Shown here piece by piece: positions 1-5,636 of a stretch of DNA of 9,709 nt (position 1 is its first letter; each line of letters begins with the position of its first letter). The position numbers were made by a program, and so were the translations under genes. This DNA comes from Erysipelotrichaceae bacterium UBA6182 (GTDB lineage Bacteria > Bacillota_I > Bacilli_A > Erysipelotrichales > Erysipelotrichaceae): the NCBI GenBank assembly GCA_002422065.1, contig DITO01000067.1, positions 1,274 through 10,982 on the forward strand, in the 5' to 3' direction. Under the pieces are notes generated by a model, which saw nothing but the letters and a program-made list of their open reading frames with translations, searched no databases and was not told where the DNA came from.

Positions 1-237
1 GCCGAAGCACACAATGAGAAATTTGATAGACTTTATGGTTTCTTGATGGCTTACTTCAAAAAGGTTCACGAATACCAAAGCAAGACGTGGCGTAAGAAGT
101 ATCTTGAAAAGAATGTGTATGCTTTGAAGCACAAAGAACAAATCAACTACTTAACAACAATCTTCGCTCAAAACTGTGGACTTGAAACTGAAAAGGTTTA
201 TGAATACTTAAAAGAAATTGTGAAAGATAAGGAGTAG
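1..237 (+). CDS. C-terminal part of an unrecognised protein, cut by the left edge
   Basis: The reading frame is open from the first base, so the gene almost certainly starts upstream. The first internal ATG (43) has no ribosome binding site and is not a convincing start. The visible 78 residues are charged, rich in Lys, Tyr and Glu, and look mostly helical. A phrase of the type YLEKNVYALKHKEQINYL is followed by a C-terminal helix ending in Lys-Asp-Lys-Glu. I see no motif that gives a function. The last codons AAG GAG TAG also form the ribosome binding site of the next gene, so the two are translationally linked. From its place just ahead of a recombination nuclease it is probably an early phage gene, but that is inference. 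Confidence 0.8.
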   Translation, partial: AEAHNEKFDRLYGFLMAYFKKVHEYQSKTWRKKYLEKNVYALKHKEQINYLTTIFAQNCGLETEKVYEYLKEIVKDKE

Positions 238-246
238 AAAATGAAA
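229..246 (+). repeat. 18-base junction repeat, copy 1 (stop, RBS and start)
   Basis: The 18 bases aaggagtagaaaatgaaa are identical to those at 523-540. Each copy reads Lys-Glu-stop in the upstream gene and ends with the ATG AAA of the next gene, so the ribosome binding site AAGGAG is formed by the final two sense codons. It couples translation of neighbouring genes. Confidence 0.75.
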
Positions 247-531
247 GGGAAATTTAAGATTGGGGATATAATCCTTAACAAATGGGCGGGGCATAGAAAA
301 CCTGAATTGGTGATTGGTTACAAAACAATAAATAGACAAAGGTGTTATGTATGCATTGGTGTTTATTATGGAGATAACAAAGTGTCAACATCACATTATT
401 ATGTATCTTCTACAAACAATGAAATGTATGAATTGTTAGGACATATAAACATTTACAGTGCCGTTAAAAATGAATTAGACGGTTATTATGTACCAAGAGA
501 ACAAGATTACATTGATTATCCAAAGGAGTAG
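241..531 (+). CDS. Small unknown protein, probably beta-rich
   Basis: This 96-residue protein is not one I recognise. It starts with Lys-Phe-Lys-Ile-Gly-Asp-Ile-Ile, a pattern common at the first strand of SH3-like or KOW-like barrels. Alternating strands rich in Tyr and Val follow. The C-terminus is acidic (Asp-Tyr-Ile-Asp-Tyr-Pro-Lys-Glu). There are no signal peptide, membrane span or Cys motifs. The start is supported by AAGGAG six bases upstream, made from the end of the preceding gene. The opening Lys-x-Gly-Asp and acidic Tyr-rich tail are also seen in the frameshifted gene at 4992-5253, which may be a distant relative. The beta-barrel idea is inference from pattern only. Confidence 0.8.
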   Translation: MKGKFKIGDIILNKWAGHRKPELVIGYKTINRQRCYVCIGVYYGDNKVSTSHYYVSSTNNEMYELLGHINIYSAVKNELDGYYVPREQDYIDYPKE

Positions 532-540
532 AAAATGAAA
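523..540 (+). repeat. 18-base junction repeat, copy 2 (stop, RBS and start)
   Basis: Identical to 229-246. It joins the 96-residue gene to the nuclease gene with the same Lys-Glu-stop codons serving as ribosome binding site for the ATG at 535. Confidence 0.75.
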
Positions 541-1380
541 CTAAAAGAACATATAGAAGTAAGGTATGACGGAGATAACAAGGTTTATGTGTTTGACTTC
601 TCGCAAGCAAAGAAGATAGGCAAGGTCACAAGTAGAATGTTTCCTATACTCTTAGGAAGAAGCGATTGGAACGGCATAGGAAGTGGTGTGCTTGATAGAT
701 GTGGGTTTTTGGAGTTTGAGAAGATTGATCCATACTATACTGTAAGAGGTGCGGTAGGAGAATACCTTGTTAAGAAGTACATTGAAGAATCTTATGCGAA
801 GAAGAACTTGAGTATCGTGTTAAAGTCATTTACTCCAGCGAGTTCAGGTTATGACAACTTTAAGAAGAATGAGAGATTTGGTGGTGTGCTAGACCTAGCA
901 ATATCAAGTCCAGAAGAACTTAGAGCGGTTATCGAAGTAAAGTCAAAGAGCATGAAAGACTACCTTAAAATTGCAGAGAACGGAAACTACCCTAAGGAAG
1001 AAGTCATGCAAGGTGAGCAACTTGCAACGCTATCGTTGGTTGATAAACTACTCATGGCGTACATCTTCTTTAATGAAGTGCAAGAACAAAACCTTAGGAA
1101 CTCTATGGCAACGATTGATAATGTAGAGAACTTTAATGTTGAAGAACTTGTCAAAGGTTTGTCATGGCAACCTAAAGACTTCACGTTTCACATTAAGAAG
1201 ATACAAGTCAATCGTGAGGAAGTACAAAAAGAAATGGACAAGGCATACGAAACTTTGCACCGTATCATTAAACTAGGTTCAATCCATGAAATGCACTTCA
1301 CAAACAAAGAGCAAGAAGCCCTTGATAGCCACATAAAATTTAAGAATGGCGAACCTATGGAAGAAGATACACCGTTTTAA
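535..1380 (+). CDS. PD-(D/E)XK-family nuclease, likely phage recombination exonuclease
   Basis: The 281-residue protein shows the ordered motifs of the PD-(D/E)XK nuclease superfamily, which includes lambda exonuclease, YqaJ and RecB/Cas4-type nucleases. A helix carries Gly-x-x-Gly-Glu-Tyr (Glu76 is the likely first acid). Next come Gly-Gly-Val-Leu-Asp with Asp120, a strand with Glu134-Val-Lys136 (the E-x-K core), and Gln162 on the following helix, as in RecB-like members. The family cuts or degrades DNA with Mg2+. In phages it usually resects double-strand ends for a single-strand annealing protein. I see no annealase in the window, though one could lie upstream. The length suits a YqaJ-type enzyme. 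The start at 535 has AAGGAG in ideal position. Fold and active site are well supported; the exact role is inferred. Confidence 0.82.
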   Translation: MKLKEHIEVRYDGDNKVYVFDFSQAKKIGKVTSRMFPILLGRSDWNGIGSGVLDRCGFLEFEKIDPYYTVRGAVGEYLVKKYIEESYAKKNLSIVLKSFTPASSGYDNFKKNERFGGVLDLAISSPEELRAVIEVKSKSMKDYLKIAENGNYPKEEVMQGEQLATLSLVDKLLMAYIFFNEVQEQNLRNSMATIDNVENFNVEELVKGLSWQPKDFTFHIKKIQVNREEVQKEMDKAYETLHRIIKLGSIHEMHFTNKEQEALDSHIKFKNGEPMEEDTPF

Positions 1381-1411
1381 GAGAATAAATGTATAGACGA
1401 GGAGTGATGTA

Positions 1412-1786
1412 ATGGAACAAGAACTAAAAAGGCTAGAAGAAGTAAGGGGAGAAATCAATAAATTGTATCGTGAAAAAAGTGAGTTGGAAACTAAGGTTAT
1501 TCAACACATGATAACTCAAGGGGATAAGAGCGTTCAGACTTTAGACGATAAATCAATACTAACTCTCAAGTGGGTTTACGAGAAAAAAATAGACTATGAG
1601 AAACTTGAGAGAGAATATCCTGATGTTTATGAACTTGGCTTGCTCACTACCTTTAGTGCGAACAAGTGCATACTTGCGATGGATAGAATTATATTCAACG
1701 AAATACTTAAAGAGTGTACGATACCTAACAATCATTATGAACTCAAGAAAGAGAGCGTGAAAAAGTATGGCAGTCATAAAAAATGA
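1412..1786 (+). CDS. Unknown coiled-coil plus hairpin protein, next to the nuclease
   Basis: This 124-residue protein begins with a strongly charged heptad-like helix (about residues 1-35). A Gly-Asp-Lys turn and a probable beta hairpin follow (about 37-57), then a Lys-Ile-Asp-Tyr-Glu-Lys-Leu segment and a mixed C-terminus. The layout of a helical coil, a hairpin after Gly-x-Lys, then a strand with a conserved Leu recalls DNA-associated phage proteins of the Gp157/Gam sort, but I see no specific signature. GAGGAG lies eight to ten bases before the ATG. A 31-base gap separates it from the nuclease, the widest gap in this part. Its end overlaps the next gene by 20 bases. Work with the nuclease is inferred from position. 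Confidence 0.8.
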   Translation: MEQELKRLEEVRGEINKLYREKSELETKVIQHMITQGDKSVQTLDDKSILTLKWVYEKKIDYEKLEREYPDVYELGLLTTFSANKCILAMDRIIFNEILKECTIPNNHYELKKESVKKYGSHKK

Positions 1787-2210
1787 TTTAACAGAAAGTC
1801 AACTTGCAAGAGCAACGGAACTAGCTGAAAAGTACAAGTCTATCATAGACGACATCAAGACCTATGAGAACTATAAAATCATTATTCAAACCGAACTGAT
1901 GGACTTACTAGAAATGACAGGTGAGAAGAAAGTAAATGGTGTGCGACTTGTAGAAAAGATACACGTTCAAAAGGTGTCGATTAGAAACTTGAGTAGGCTA
2001 TTTAATGAAGAAATTGAGATACAAATTAAGGACAAGCATGGCAACGTCAAGACCATCACAGACAGCCTTATGGTAGAAGTGGACATCGACTTGTCGGTTG
2101 ACAATCTAAGGTATCTCAACGGCTTACAAGACGCTCTTGCTAAGAGTGTGAAAGAACAACTTGAGAAACTGCAAACTTCTAAATACTACGATTTGGAGAT
2201 AGGGAAATGA
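1767..2210 (+). CDS. Unknown coiled-coil plus hairpin protein, possible relative of its upstream neighbour
   Basis: The 147-residue protein has an N-terminal helical region (about 8-50), then Gly-Glu-Lys-Lys-Val-Asn-Gly and a probable hairpin leading to Val-Ser-Ile-Arg-Asn-Leu. A beta segment rich in Ile and Asp follows, then a C-terminal helix. This is the same order of parts as the preceding 124-residue protein, with a similar Gly-x-Lys turn and a hydrophobic-x-x-Leu phrase after the hairpin, so the two may be diverged paralogues. The start lies inside the upstream gene and has only a weak purine-rich site, so it probably depends on coupled translation. It overlaps the next gene by four bases (ATGA). 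No catalytic residues are evident. Confidence 0.8.
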   Translation: MAVIKNDLTESQLARATELAEKYKSIIDDIKTYENYKIIIQTELMDLLEMTGEKKVNGVRLVEKIHVQKVSIRNLSRLFNEEIEIQIKDKHGNVKTITDSLMVEVDIDLSVDNLRYLNGLQDALAKSVKEQLEKLQTSKYYDLEIGK

Positions 2211-2473
2211 GCATAAACAACGGTAGATGTATTCATTGTAATAGAGAATTGTTAACAGGGGATTTTGATGGCGTTTGTAACGTTTGTAAAGAGCGTGTTA
2301 GAAACCAAAAAGAACCCATAAACTACGAGGACAAACAAGTGGGTTATGTTAAAAGCATAAAAATTGTTAATGGGAAACCTGTATATGAAATTGAAATTAC
2401 CGATGAAGAAACCATAAAGATGATATGTAACGGCAATCTAAAACCGATGAGTGTGGGGTATAAGAATAAATGA
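2207..2473 (+). CDS. Small zinc-ribbon protein
   Basis: The 88-residue protein has Cys8-x-x-Cys11 and Cys24-x-x-Cys27, spaced as a zinc ribbon, in its first third. The rest (about 43-88) looks like a separate beta domain beginning Val-Gly-Tyr-Val-Lys-Ser and ending Pro-Met-Ser-Val-Gly-Tyr. Zinc ribbons of this size often bind nucleic acid or a protein partner. Nothing here says which. The last domain faintly recalls the strand and Ser-Val-Gly-Phe/Tyr phrase of phage prohead proteases, but the protein is too short and in the wrong genomic context for one. It starts by an ATGA overlap with the gene before and overlaps the next gene by four bases. Confidence 0.82.
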   Translation: MSINNGRCIHCNRELLTGDFDGVCNVCKERVRNQKEPINYEDKQVGYVKSIKIVNGKPVYEIEITDEETIKMICNGNLKPMSVGYKNK

Positions 2474-2931
2474 GATACCTGGCGATTAGCAAGACACCGT
2501 ATTATGTAGCGTATGCGGTGTTCCAAGATAAATATTTGGTAGATTATGGGAAAGTGCATTTCATTAAAGAAACACCTAGCAAGAGATTGGTTGAGTTATC
2601 AGAGATGGTTGTAGAACTTATTGAACGATGGAAACCTCAATTTATACTGACGCACTTGATTGATAAAGAGCGAACGATGAAGAAAGATTTAGAACGGATC
2701 GTGGAAGTGAGAACCATCTTGCGACTTGTATGTGAACAGAGAAACGTGATGTATAACGAGTTCAAGACGAGTGGTTGGGAGAAACGTATTACTGAAAACA
2801 AACCGACCAAGAAGAACAAACTTAAGATAGTGAATGTTGGTTATGAGATTGAATTGTCGGACATTGAGATAGCAAACGCAATCATACTTGCAGAGGGTGT
2901 TGCATGGAATAGATTACAGATAGGAGAGTAG
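2470..2931 (+). CDS. RuvC-like RNase H-fold protein with degenerate active site
   Basis: The 153 residues follow the layout of phage RuvC-like Holliday junction resolvases. There is a first strand and hairpin (about 2-31), a helix 38-53 of the type Arg-Leu-x-Glu-Leu, a strand 57-63, and a long helix 70-90 with Val-Arg-x-Ile-Leu. A strand then reaches Gly-Trp-Glu-Lys (102-105), and a C-terminal helix contains Asp-Ile-Glu-Ile-Ala-Asn-Ala (131-137). RuvC enzymes need four acids. Here the first-strand Asp is Ser7, the second acid falls near His62, and the usual D-x-x-D-A reads Glu133-Ile-Ala-Asn136-Ala. The fold call is fairly firm; cutting activity is doubtful. It may be an inactive junction binder or use other residues. 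Its start overlaps the previous stop by four bases. Confidence 0.7.
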   Translation: MRYLAISKTPYYVAYAVFQDKYLVDYGKVHFIKETPSKRLVELSEMVVELIERWKPQFILTHLIDKERTMKKDLERIVEVRTILRLVCEQRNVMYNEFKTSGWEKRITENKPTKKNKLKIVNVGYEIELSDIEIANAIILAEGVAWNRLQIGE

Positions 2932-2936
2932 GATAA

Positions 2937-3362
2937 ATGAAAAGTATCAAACTATACTACACGGTAAACGTAGAAAGATTGTATGGTAGAACTGTAAAAA
3001 TCTTAAATAGTCTAGGCATACCACACACGGACATCTACTTAAAAAAAGGTAGTGAACTACTTACGAAAGAAACTGTTAAGTACTTACTTGAATGTAGCGA
3101 ATATGGTTTTAGAGATATACTTGTGAATACCGAAGCAGTCAATCAAATACTTAGGAATGAGAAGTACACAACGAACGATGTCATAGACATGGTGATTGAC
3201 AACCCTAAGATGTTAAGACCATTGATACTAATAGGTAGGGTTCGCAACACAACAATCATGCTTACGGGTGTTCATACAGACATCGACAACTACACTGTAT
3301 TCTTGCCAAGAGAAAGAGAGATGAGTAGATACCATGATAGAGCAAGTTATTGTAATTCGTGA
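2937..3362 (+). CDS. Spx/ArsC-like thioredoxin-fold protein lacking the CxxC
   Basis: The 141-residue protein matches Spx along its length. It has an opening Leu-Tyr-Tyr-Thr strand, a helix, and Glu-Tyr-Gly-Phe-Arg-Asp, where Gly57 lines up with Spx Gly52. Later come Asn-Pro-x-Met-Leu-Arg-Pro (89-95), matching Spx His-Pro-x-Leu-Leu-Arg-Arg-Pro, and Phe-Leu-Pro-Arg (122-125), matching the Spx ending. Spx binds the alpha C-terminal domain of RNA polymerase and redirects transcription; its Cys10/Cys13 pair senses thiol stress. Here those positions read Glu13 and Tyr16, so redox control is gone. In a phage this could act as a constant RNA polymerase modifier, which is inference; a plain ArsC-like fold is the alternative. 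AGGAG lies about ten bases before the ATG. The end overlaps the next gene by 29 bases. Confidence 0.75.
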   Translation: MKSIKLYYTVNVERLYGRTVKILNSLGIPHTDIYLKKGSELLTKETVKYLLECSEYGFRDILVNTEAVNQILRNEKYTTNDVIDMVIDNPKMLRPLILIGRVRNTTIMLTGVHTDIDNYTVFLPREREMSRYHDRASYCNS

Positions 3363-3693
3363 TAAGGACGTAGGGTTGAGAGGTTTAATCTTCGTAAACG
3401 AGATTGACATTGGTTATATAGACAAAAAAGTAGTAGCCTATTGTGATGTAGAAATCAACGAGCATGTGATGTCCATATTAAGTGATTTTGATACAGGACG
3501 AGTAAACATAAGGGATTTAGAGAAAGAACTTCGTGAACGGCTTATAAATAGCCTTAAAACGCATGATGTAATCATATCAAGGTCTATACCATTCATAAGT
3601 GGCAACAAAAACAAAGCAAGTCGCAATAAAAGACTACTAGAAGCACTAGACAGAAAACATTTTGTAAGGACGGTGAAACATGTTGGAAGTTAA
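3334..3693 (+). CDS. Unknown 119-residue protein
   Basis: I do not recognise this protein. The first 45 residues look beta-rich (Val-Ile-Val-Ile, Leu-Ile-Phe-Val, Asp-Ile-Gly-Tyr-Ile). A charged helix at about 57-75 follows, then a basic tail rich in Lys, Arg and Asn (about 88-118) that could touch nucleic acid. The ATG at 3334 is the only possible start because an in-frame TGA lies just upstream. It sits within the Spx-like gene, 29 bases before that gene ends, with a loose GAGAGATGAG site at long spacing, so it probably relies on ribosomes from upstream. Its end overlaps the next gene by 14 bases. Confidence 0.75.
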   Translation: MIEQVIVIRDKDVGLRGLIFVNEIDIGYIDKKVVAYCDVEINEHVMSILSDFDTGRVNIRDLEKELRERLINSLKTHDVIISRSIPFISGNKNKASRNKRLLEALDRKHFVRTVKHVGS

Positions 3694-4111
3694 GAGTATT
3701 GACATCTACGCAAACGATAGAGAACAACCAACTATTAGCATAACATACACGGTTGACAAAGAAAGTGGTAGCAAAAAGTCCATTGACATGTTCAAGATGT
3801 GGATTAGAAAAGATGTAAGCGAGTGTTATGAAATTCTAAATTATGCGAATCTTCTCTACTACGAAATCTACATCAATAACAAAAATCAACTTCGTGAACC
3901 TCACATCTTCCGTGCATACCAAATGCTATTCGGTAGAAAGTTATGGAAAAATTACACTCTGCTAACTACTAAGGTTAATGCGACAACCACATTGAAAGTC
4001 GCACCTCATCGAAACTTCCTTGAGTTTCACAAGGACTTTATGCGAGATCATGTGGAAAAGGAAACACTGAAATACATTAAACAAGCTAAGGTAGAAAAGG
4101 ATAAACTATGA
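3680..4111 (+). CDS. Unknown 143-residue protein
   Basis: I do not recognise this protein. It begins with strands (Ile-Asp-Ile-Tyr, Ile-Ser-Ile-Thr-Tyr-Thr-Val). The middle is rich in Tyr, Asn and Leu (about 44-75) with an aromatic Leu-Tyr-Tyr-Glu-Ile-Tyr phrase, and the C-terminus is helical and basic. There is no signal peptide, membrane span or Cys cluster. The start is backed by AAGGACGGTG shortly before the ATG, inside the end of the preceding gene. It overlaps the following small gene by four bases (ATGA), continuing the chain of linked genes. Confidence 0.78.
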   Translation: MLEVKSIDIYANDREQPTISITYTVDKESGSKKSIDMFKMWIRKDVSECYEILNYANLLYYEIYINNKNQLREPHIFRAYQMLFGRKLWKNYTLLTTKVNATTTLKVAPHRNFLEFHKDFMRDHVEKETLKYIKQAKVEKDKL

Positions 4112-4263
4112 AAAAACGCATTATTTTTCAATATAAAACAGAAACAAAGCAGTGGGTTGAGTTGGTCATCGACCATCGCAAGTGGCGTTCATTGAAACGC
4201 AAGTATCAAGGCGTAGAACTCTTAATCCAAGCAGAAAAATATCTTAAGGAGAGAAAAGTATGA
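4108..4263 (+). CDS. Small basic unknown protein (51 residues)
   Basis: This short gene fills the space between two larger ones and is joined to both by ATGA overlaps (4108-4111 and 4260-4263), which is good evidence that it is translated. The protein starts Met-Lys-Lys-Arg, is strongly basic, and has aromatic residues in the middle (Lys-Gln-Trp-Val-Glu-Leu, Arg-Lys-Trp-Arg). It ends with a probable helix (Leu-Leu-Ile-Gln-Ala-Glu-Lys-Tyr-Leu-Lys). An AAAAGGAT site precedes the ATG. Its charge would allow nucleic acid binding, but no motif proves it. Confidence 0.75.
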   Translation: MKKRIIFQYKTETKQWVELVIDHRKWRSLKRKYQGVELLIQAEKYLKERKV

Positions 4264-4622
4264 CAGACATTAAAAAAGTAAGAGAAGCAATAAATGTATT
4301 GTATTACGGCAATCCAAATGATGTTGAAAATGAACTTGAAGCCTCGATGATGGCGATTGGTGAACTTGAGCGTTTACAAAAGTTCAAAGCAACATTTGAC
4401 GCATACGAACTATCACAAAAACAAGGTTTCATCGCATACGAAAATTGGCAAGAGTGTGAAAAGGAATTAAAAACATATAAAGGTGAAGTAGAGGAACTTA
4501 TGACTCTTGTTATAGGCAATTATGATATGGCACGATTAGAAGAAGATATGAAAGGTCTAGAGGGTAAGGACTTGCGTATCGTACAACTGATTATTAAGTT
4601 ATCAAGGGGTGAAGAACAATGA
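4260..4622 (+). CDS. Unknown helical, acidic protein (120 residues)
   Basis: The protein looks almost wholly helical. It is rich in Glu, Lys and Leu, with a coiled-coil-like stretch at about 60-85 (Glu-Cys-Glu-Lys-Glu-Leu, then Glu-Val-Glu-Glu-Leu). I see no catalytic or binding motif. AAGGAGA lies a good distance before the ATG, so this gene has its own strong translation start besides the ATGA overlap with the gene before. It overlaps the next gene by four bases. Confidence 0.8.
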   Translation: MTDIKKVREAINVLYYGNPNDVENELEASMMAIGELERLQKFKATFDAYELSQKQGFIAYENWQECEKELKTYKGEVEELMTLVIGNYDMARLEEDMKGLEGKDLRIVQLIIKLSRGEEQ

Positions 4623-4822
4623 AAAAACTTGATAAACTTAATTCACTATTAGAACAACTGAATGACGTGAAAAACACTTATGATTTTGTTGAAATATCCA
4701 ATGAAAACGAGAATAACAACATTGAACATCTTAACGAAACGGAAAGCAACGTGTTAGAAATTGCAGACGTTATCAAAGATGTGTTATTAGCGATTAGCGA
4801 ATATAAAAAGGAAATAGAATAA
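4619..4822 (+). CDS. Small acidic coiled-coil protein (67 residues)
   Basis: The protein is helical and acidic. A first helix (Leu-Asn-Ser-Leu-Leu-Glu-Gln-Leu) leads to an Asn/Glu-rich linker (about 27-42), and a second helix ends Lys-Lys-Glu-Ile-Glu. It resembles a small dimerising accessory protein but matches no family I know. It is coupled to its neighbours by an ATGA overlap at its start and a TAATG overlap at its end. The adjacent helical 120-residue protein could be a partner; this is inferred from position only. Confidence 0.75.
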   Translation: MKKLDKLNSLLEQLNDVKNTYDFVEISNENENNNIEHLNETESNVLEIADVIKDVLLAISEYKKEIE

Positions 4823-4995
4823 TGGCACTAACAAGATATGTGGTTGAAGCAAAAAACGTAGAAACAATGGTGATAATAAGAAAAGAAGTATGGGGTAACA
4901 ATATTCGTGATGTCAAAAAAACATTAAGGAAACAAGGTTATAAATTTATTAGGGATATAACTTATGGAAATTTTTACAGGGGGTTAGAGAAATGA
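4822..4995 (+). CDS. Small basic unknown protein (57 residues)
   Basis: The gene starts in a TAATG overlap with its upstream neighbour and ends in an ATGA overlap with the next, so translation is well supported despite its size. The 57 residues are basic. Two strand-like segments (Arg-Tyr-Val-Val-Glu-Ala and Thr-Met-Val-Ile-Ile-Arg) are followed by a helix (Ile-Arg-Asp-Val-Lys-Lys-Thr-Leu) and a last strand with Tyr and Phe. That beta-beta-alpha-beta order could be a tiny stand-alone domain. I recognise no family. Confidence 0.72.
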   Translation: MALTRYVVEAKNVETMVIIRKEVWGNNIRDVKKTLRKQGYKFIRDITYGNFYRGLEK

Positions 4996-5165
4996 TTAAA
5001 GTAGGCGACACGTTTAAGGCAGGAAATGAAGTGTGGACTAATGCATTTTGTAATCAAAATTATATGGTATTAGCACAAAAAGATAAACATGATTATATTA
5101 CAATCTATAAAAATCAATCTTATCATACAAGTAAAAAAACATATTGTAGAAATACCAGATTATGA
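4992..5165 (+). CDS. Small unknown protein; N-terminal half of a frameshifted gene
   Basis: As read, this gene gives 57 residues beginning Met-Ile-Lys-Val-Gly-Asp-Thr-Phe and stopping at TGA 5163-5165. It starts in an ATGA overlap with the preceding gene, with AGGGGGTTAGAG upstream as binding site. The stop seems premature. Past a run of seven A (5133-5139) the coding sense clearly continues in another frame to 5253. The opening Lys-x-Gly-Asp pattern recalls the 96-residue protein at 241-531. If one A were absent, the product would be about 86 residues. The function is unknown either way. Confidence 0.65.
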   Translation: MIKVGDTFKAGNEVWTNAFCNQNYMVLAQKDKHDYITIYKNQSYHTSKKTYCRNTRL

Positions 5166-5253
5166 TGAATATACTCGAGAAGAACAACTATCATACAACG
5201 AAATGCGTATGTGCATAGAAATCATCGACAAGTTGAAAGGGGAAAAGGAATGA
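5131..5253 (+). pseudogene. C-terminal half of the frameshifted gene, in the shifted frame
   Basis: In this frame, codons from about 5140 read His-Ile-Val-Glu-Ile-Pro-Asp-Tyr-Asp-Glu-Tyr, then a helix ending Leu-Lys-Gly-Glu-Lys-Glu before TGA 5251-5253. The stop overlaps the ATG of the lipoprotein gene as ATGA, the same joint seen along this operon, which argues that the frame is truly translated. There is no good start of its own. Removing one base from the A7 run at 5133-5139 joins it to the 4992 gene. It could be a mutation, a sequence error, or slippage on the A run. Confidence 0.65.
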
Positions 5254-5624
5254 AGAAGTTAGTTATTGTGTTATTGATGTTTGTAGGTTTATTGTTGTTG
5301 TCTGCGTGTGGAATTGAAGCCATGAAAAGCCCTAAAGGTTGGGCGTTGCACTACGCTATCGAGTATTACGGATACGATTACAAAGGTTATGAATTGGGCG
5401 GGTACATCATTGAAGAATATACTAACACATTTGTTGATGACGATTTTGATGGCAACTATAAAATGTATCGAATAACATTCATAAACGAGTTTGGTGGGAA
5501 TATCATTTACAATGTTATTGTTAGTTATGAACTTTCAGCGTTTGATAAGTACTTCGGTAAACGACACTTCAAAGAATCTCAAATAACCGACTATGACGTT
5601 GAACAAGTAATTTGTTATGAATAG
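5250..5624 (+). CDS. Small surface lipoprotein
   Basis: The 124-residue protein begins Met-Lys-Lys, has a hydrophobic stretch (about 4-16), and then a lipobox Leu-Ser-Ala-Cys (17-20). Cys20 should be lipid-modified and anchor the mature 105 residues on the outer face of the membrane. The mature part is acidic, rich in Tyr and Gly, and looks beta-rich. I chose the ATG at 5250 because AAAGGGG and AAGGA precede it and it forms an ATGA overlap. An upstream GTG (5211) would add 13 residues in front of the signal peptide. Phage lipoproteins of this size sometimes block superinfection, as Ltp of phage TP-J34 does, but I see no sequence match to those. Confidence 0.83.
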   Translation: MKKLVIVLLMFVGLLLLSACGIEAMKSPKGWALHYAIEYYGYDYKGYELGGYIIEEYTNTFVDDDFDGNYKMYRITFINEFGGNIIYNVIVSYELSAFDKYFGKRHFKESQITDYDVEQVICYE

Positions 5625-5636
5625 AGAGGAGTAAGT

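Noticed and set aside
1767..2473. TGA read as tryptophan (Mollicutes-type code)
   Set aside because: TGA stops fall exactly at ATGA overlaps with well-formed downstream genes several times, and Trp is encoded by TGG throughout.
5211..5249. GTG start adding 13 residues to the lipoprotein
   Set aside because: It would place charged residues before the signal peptide. The ATG at 5250 has a good site and an ATGA overlap.
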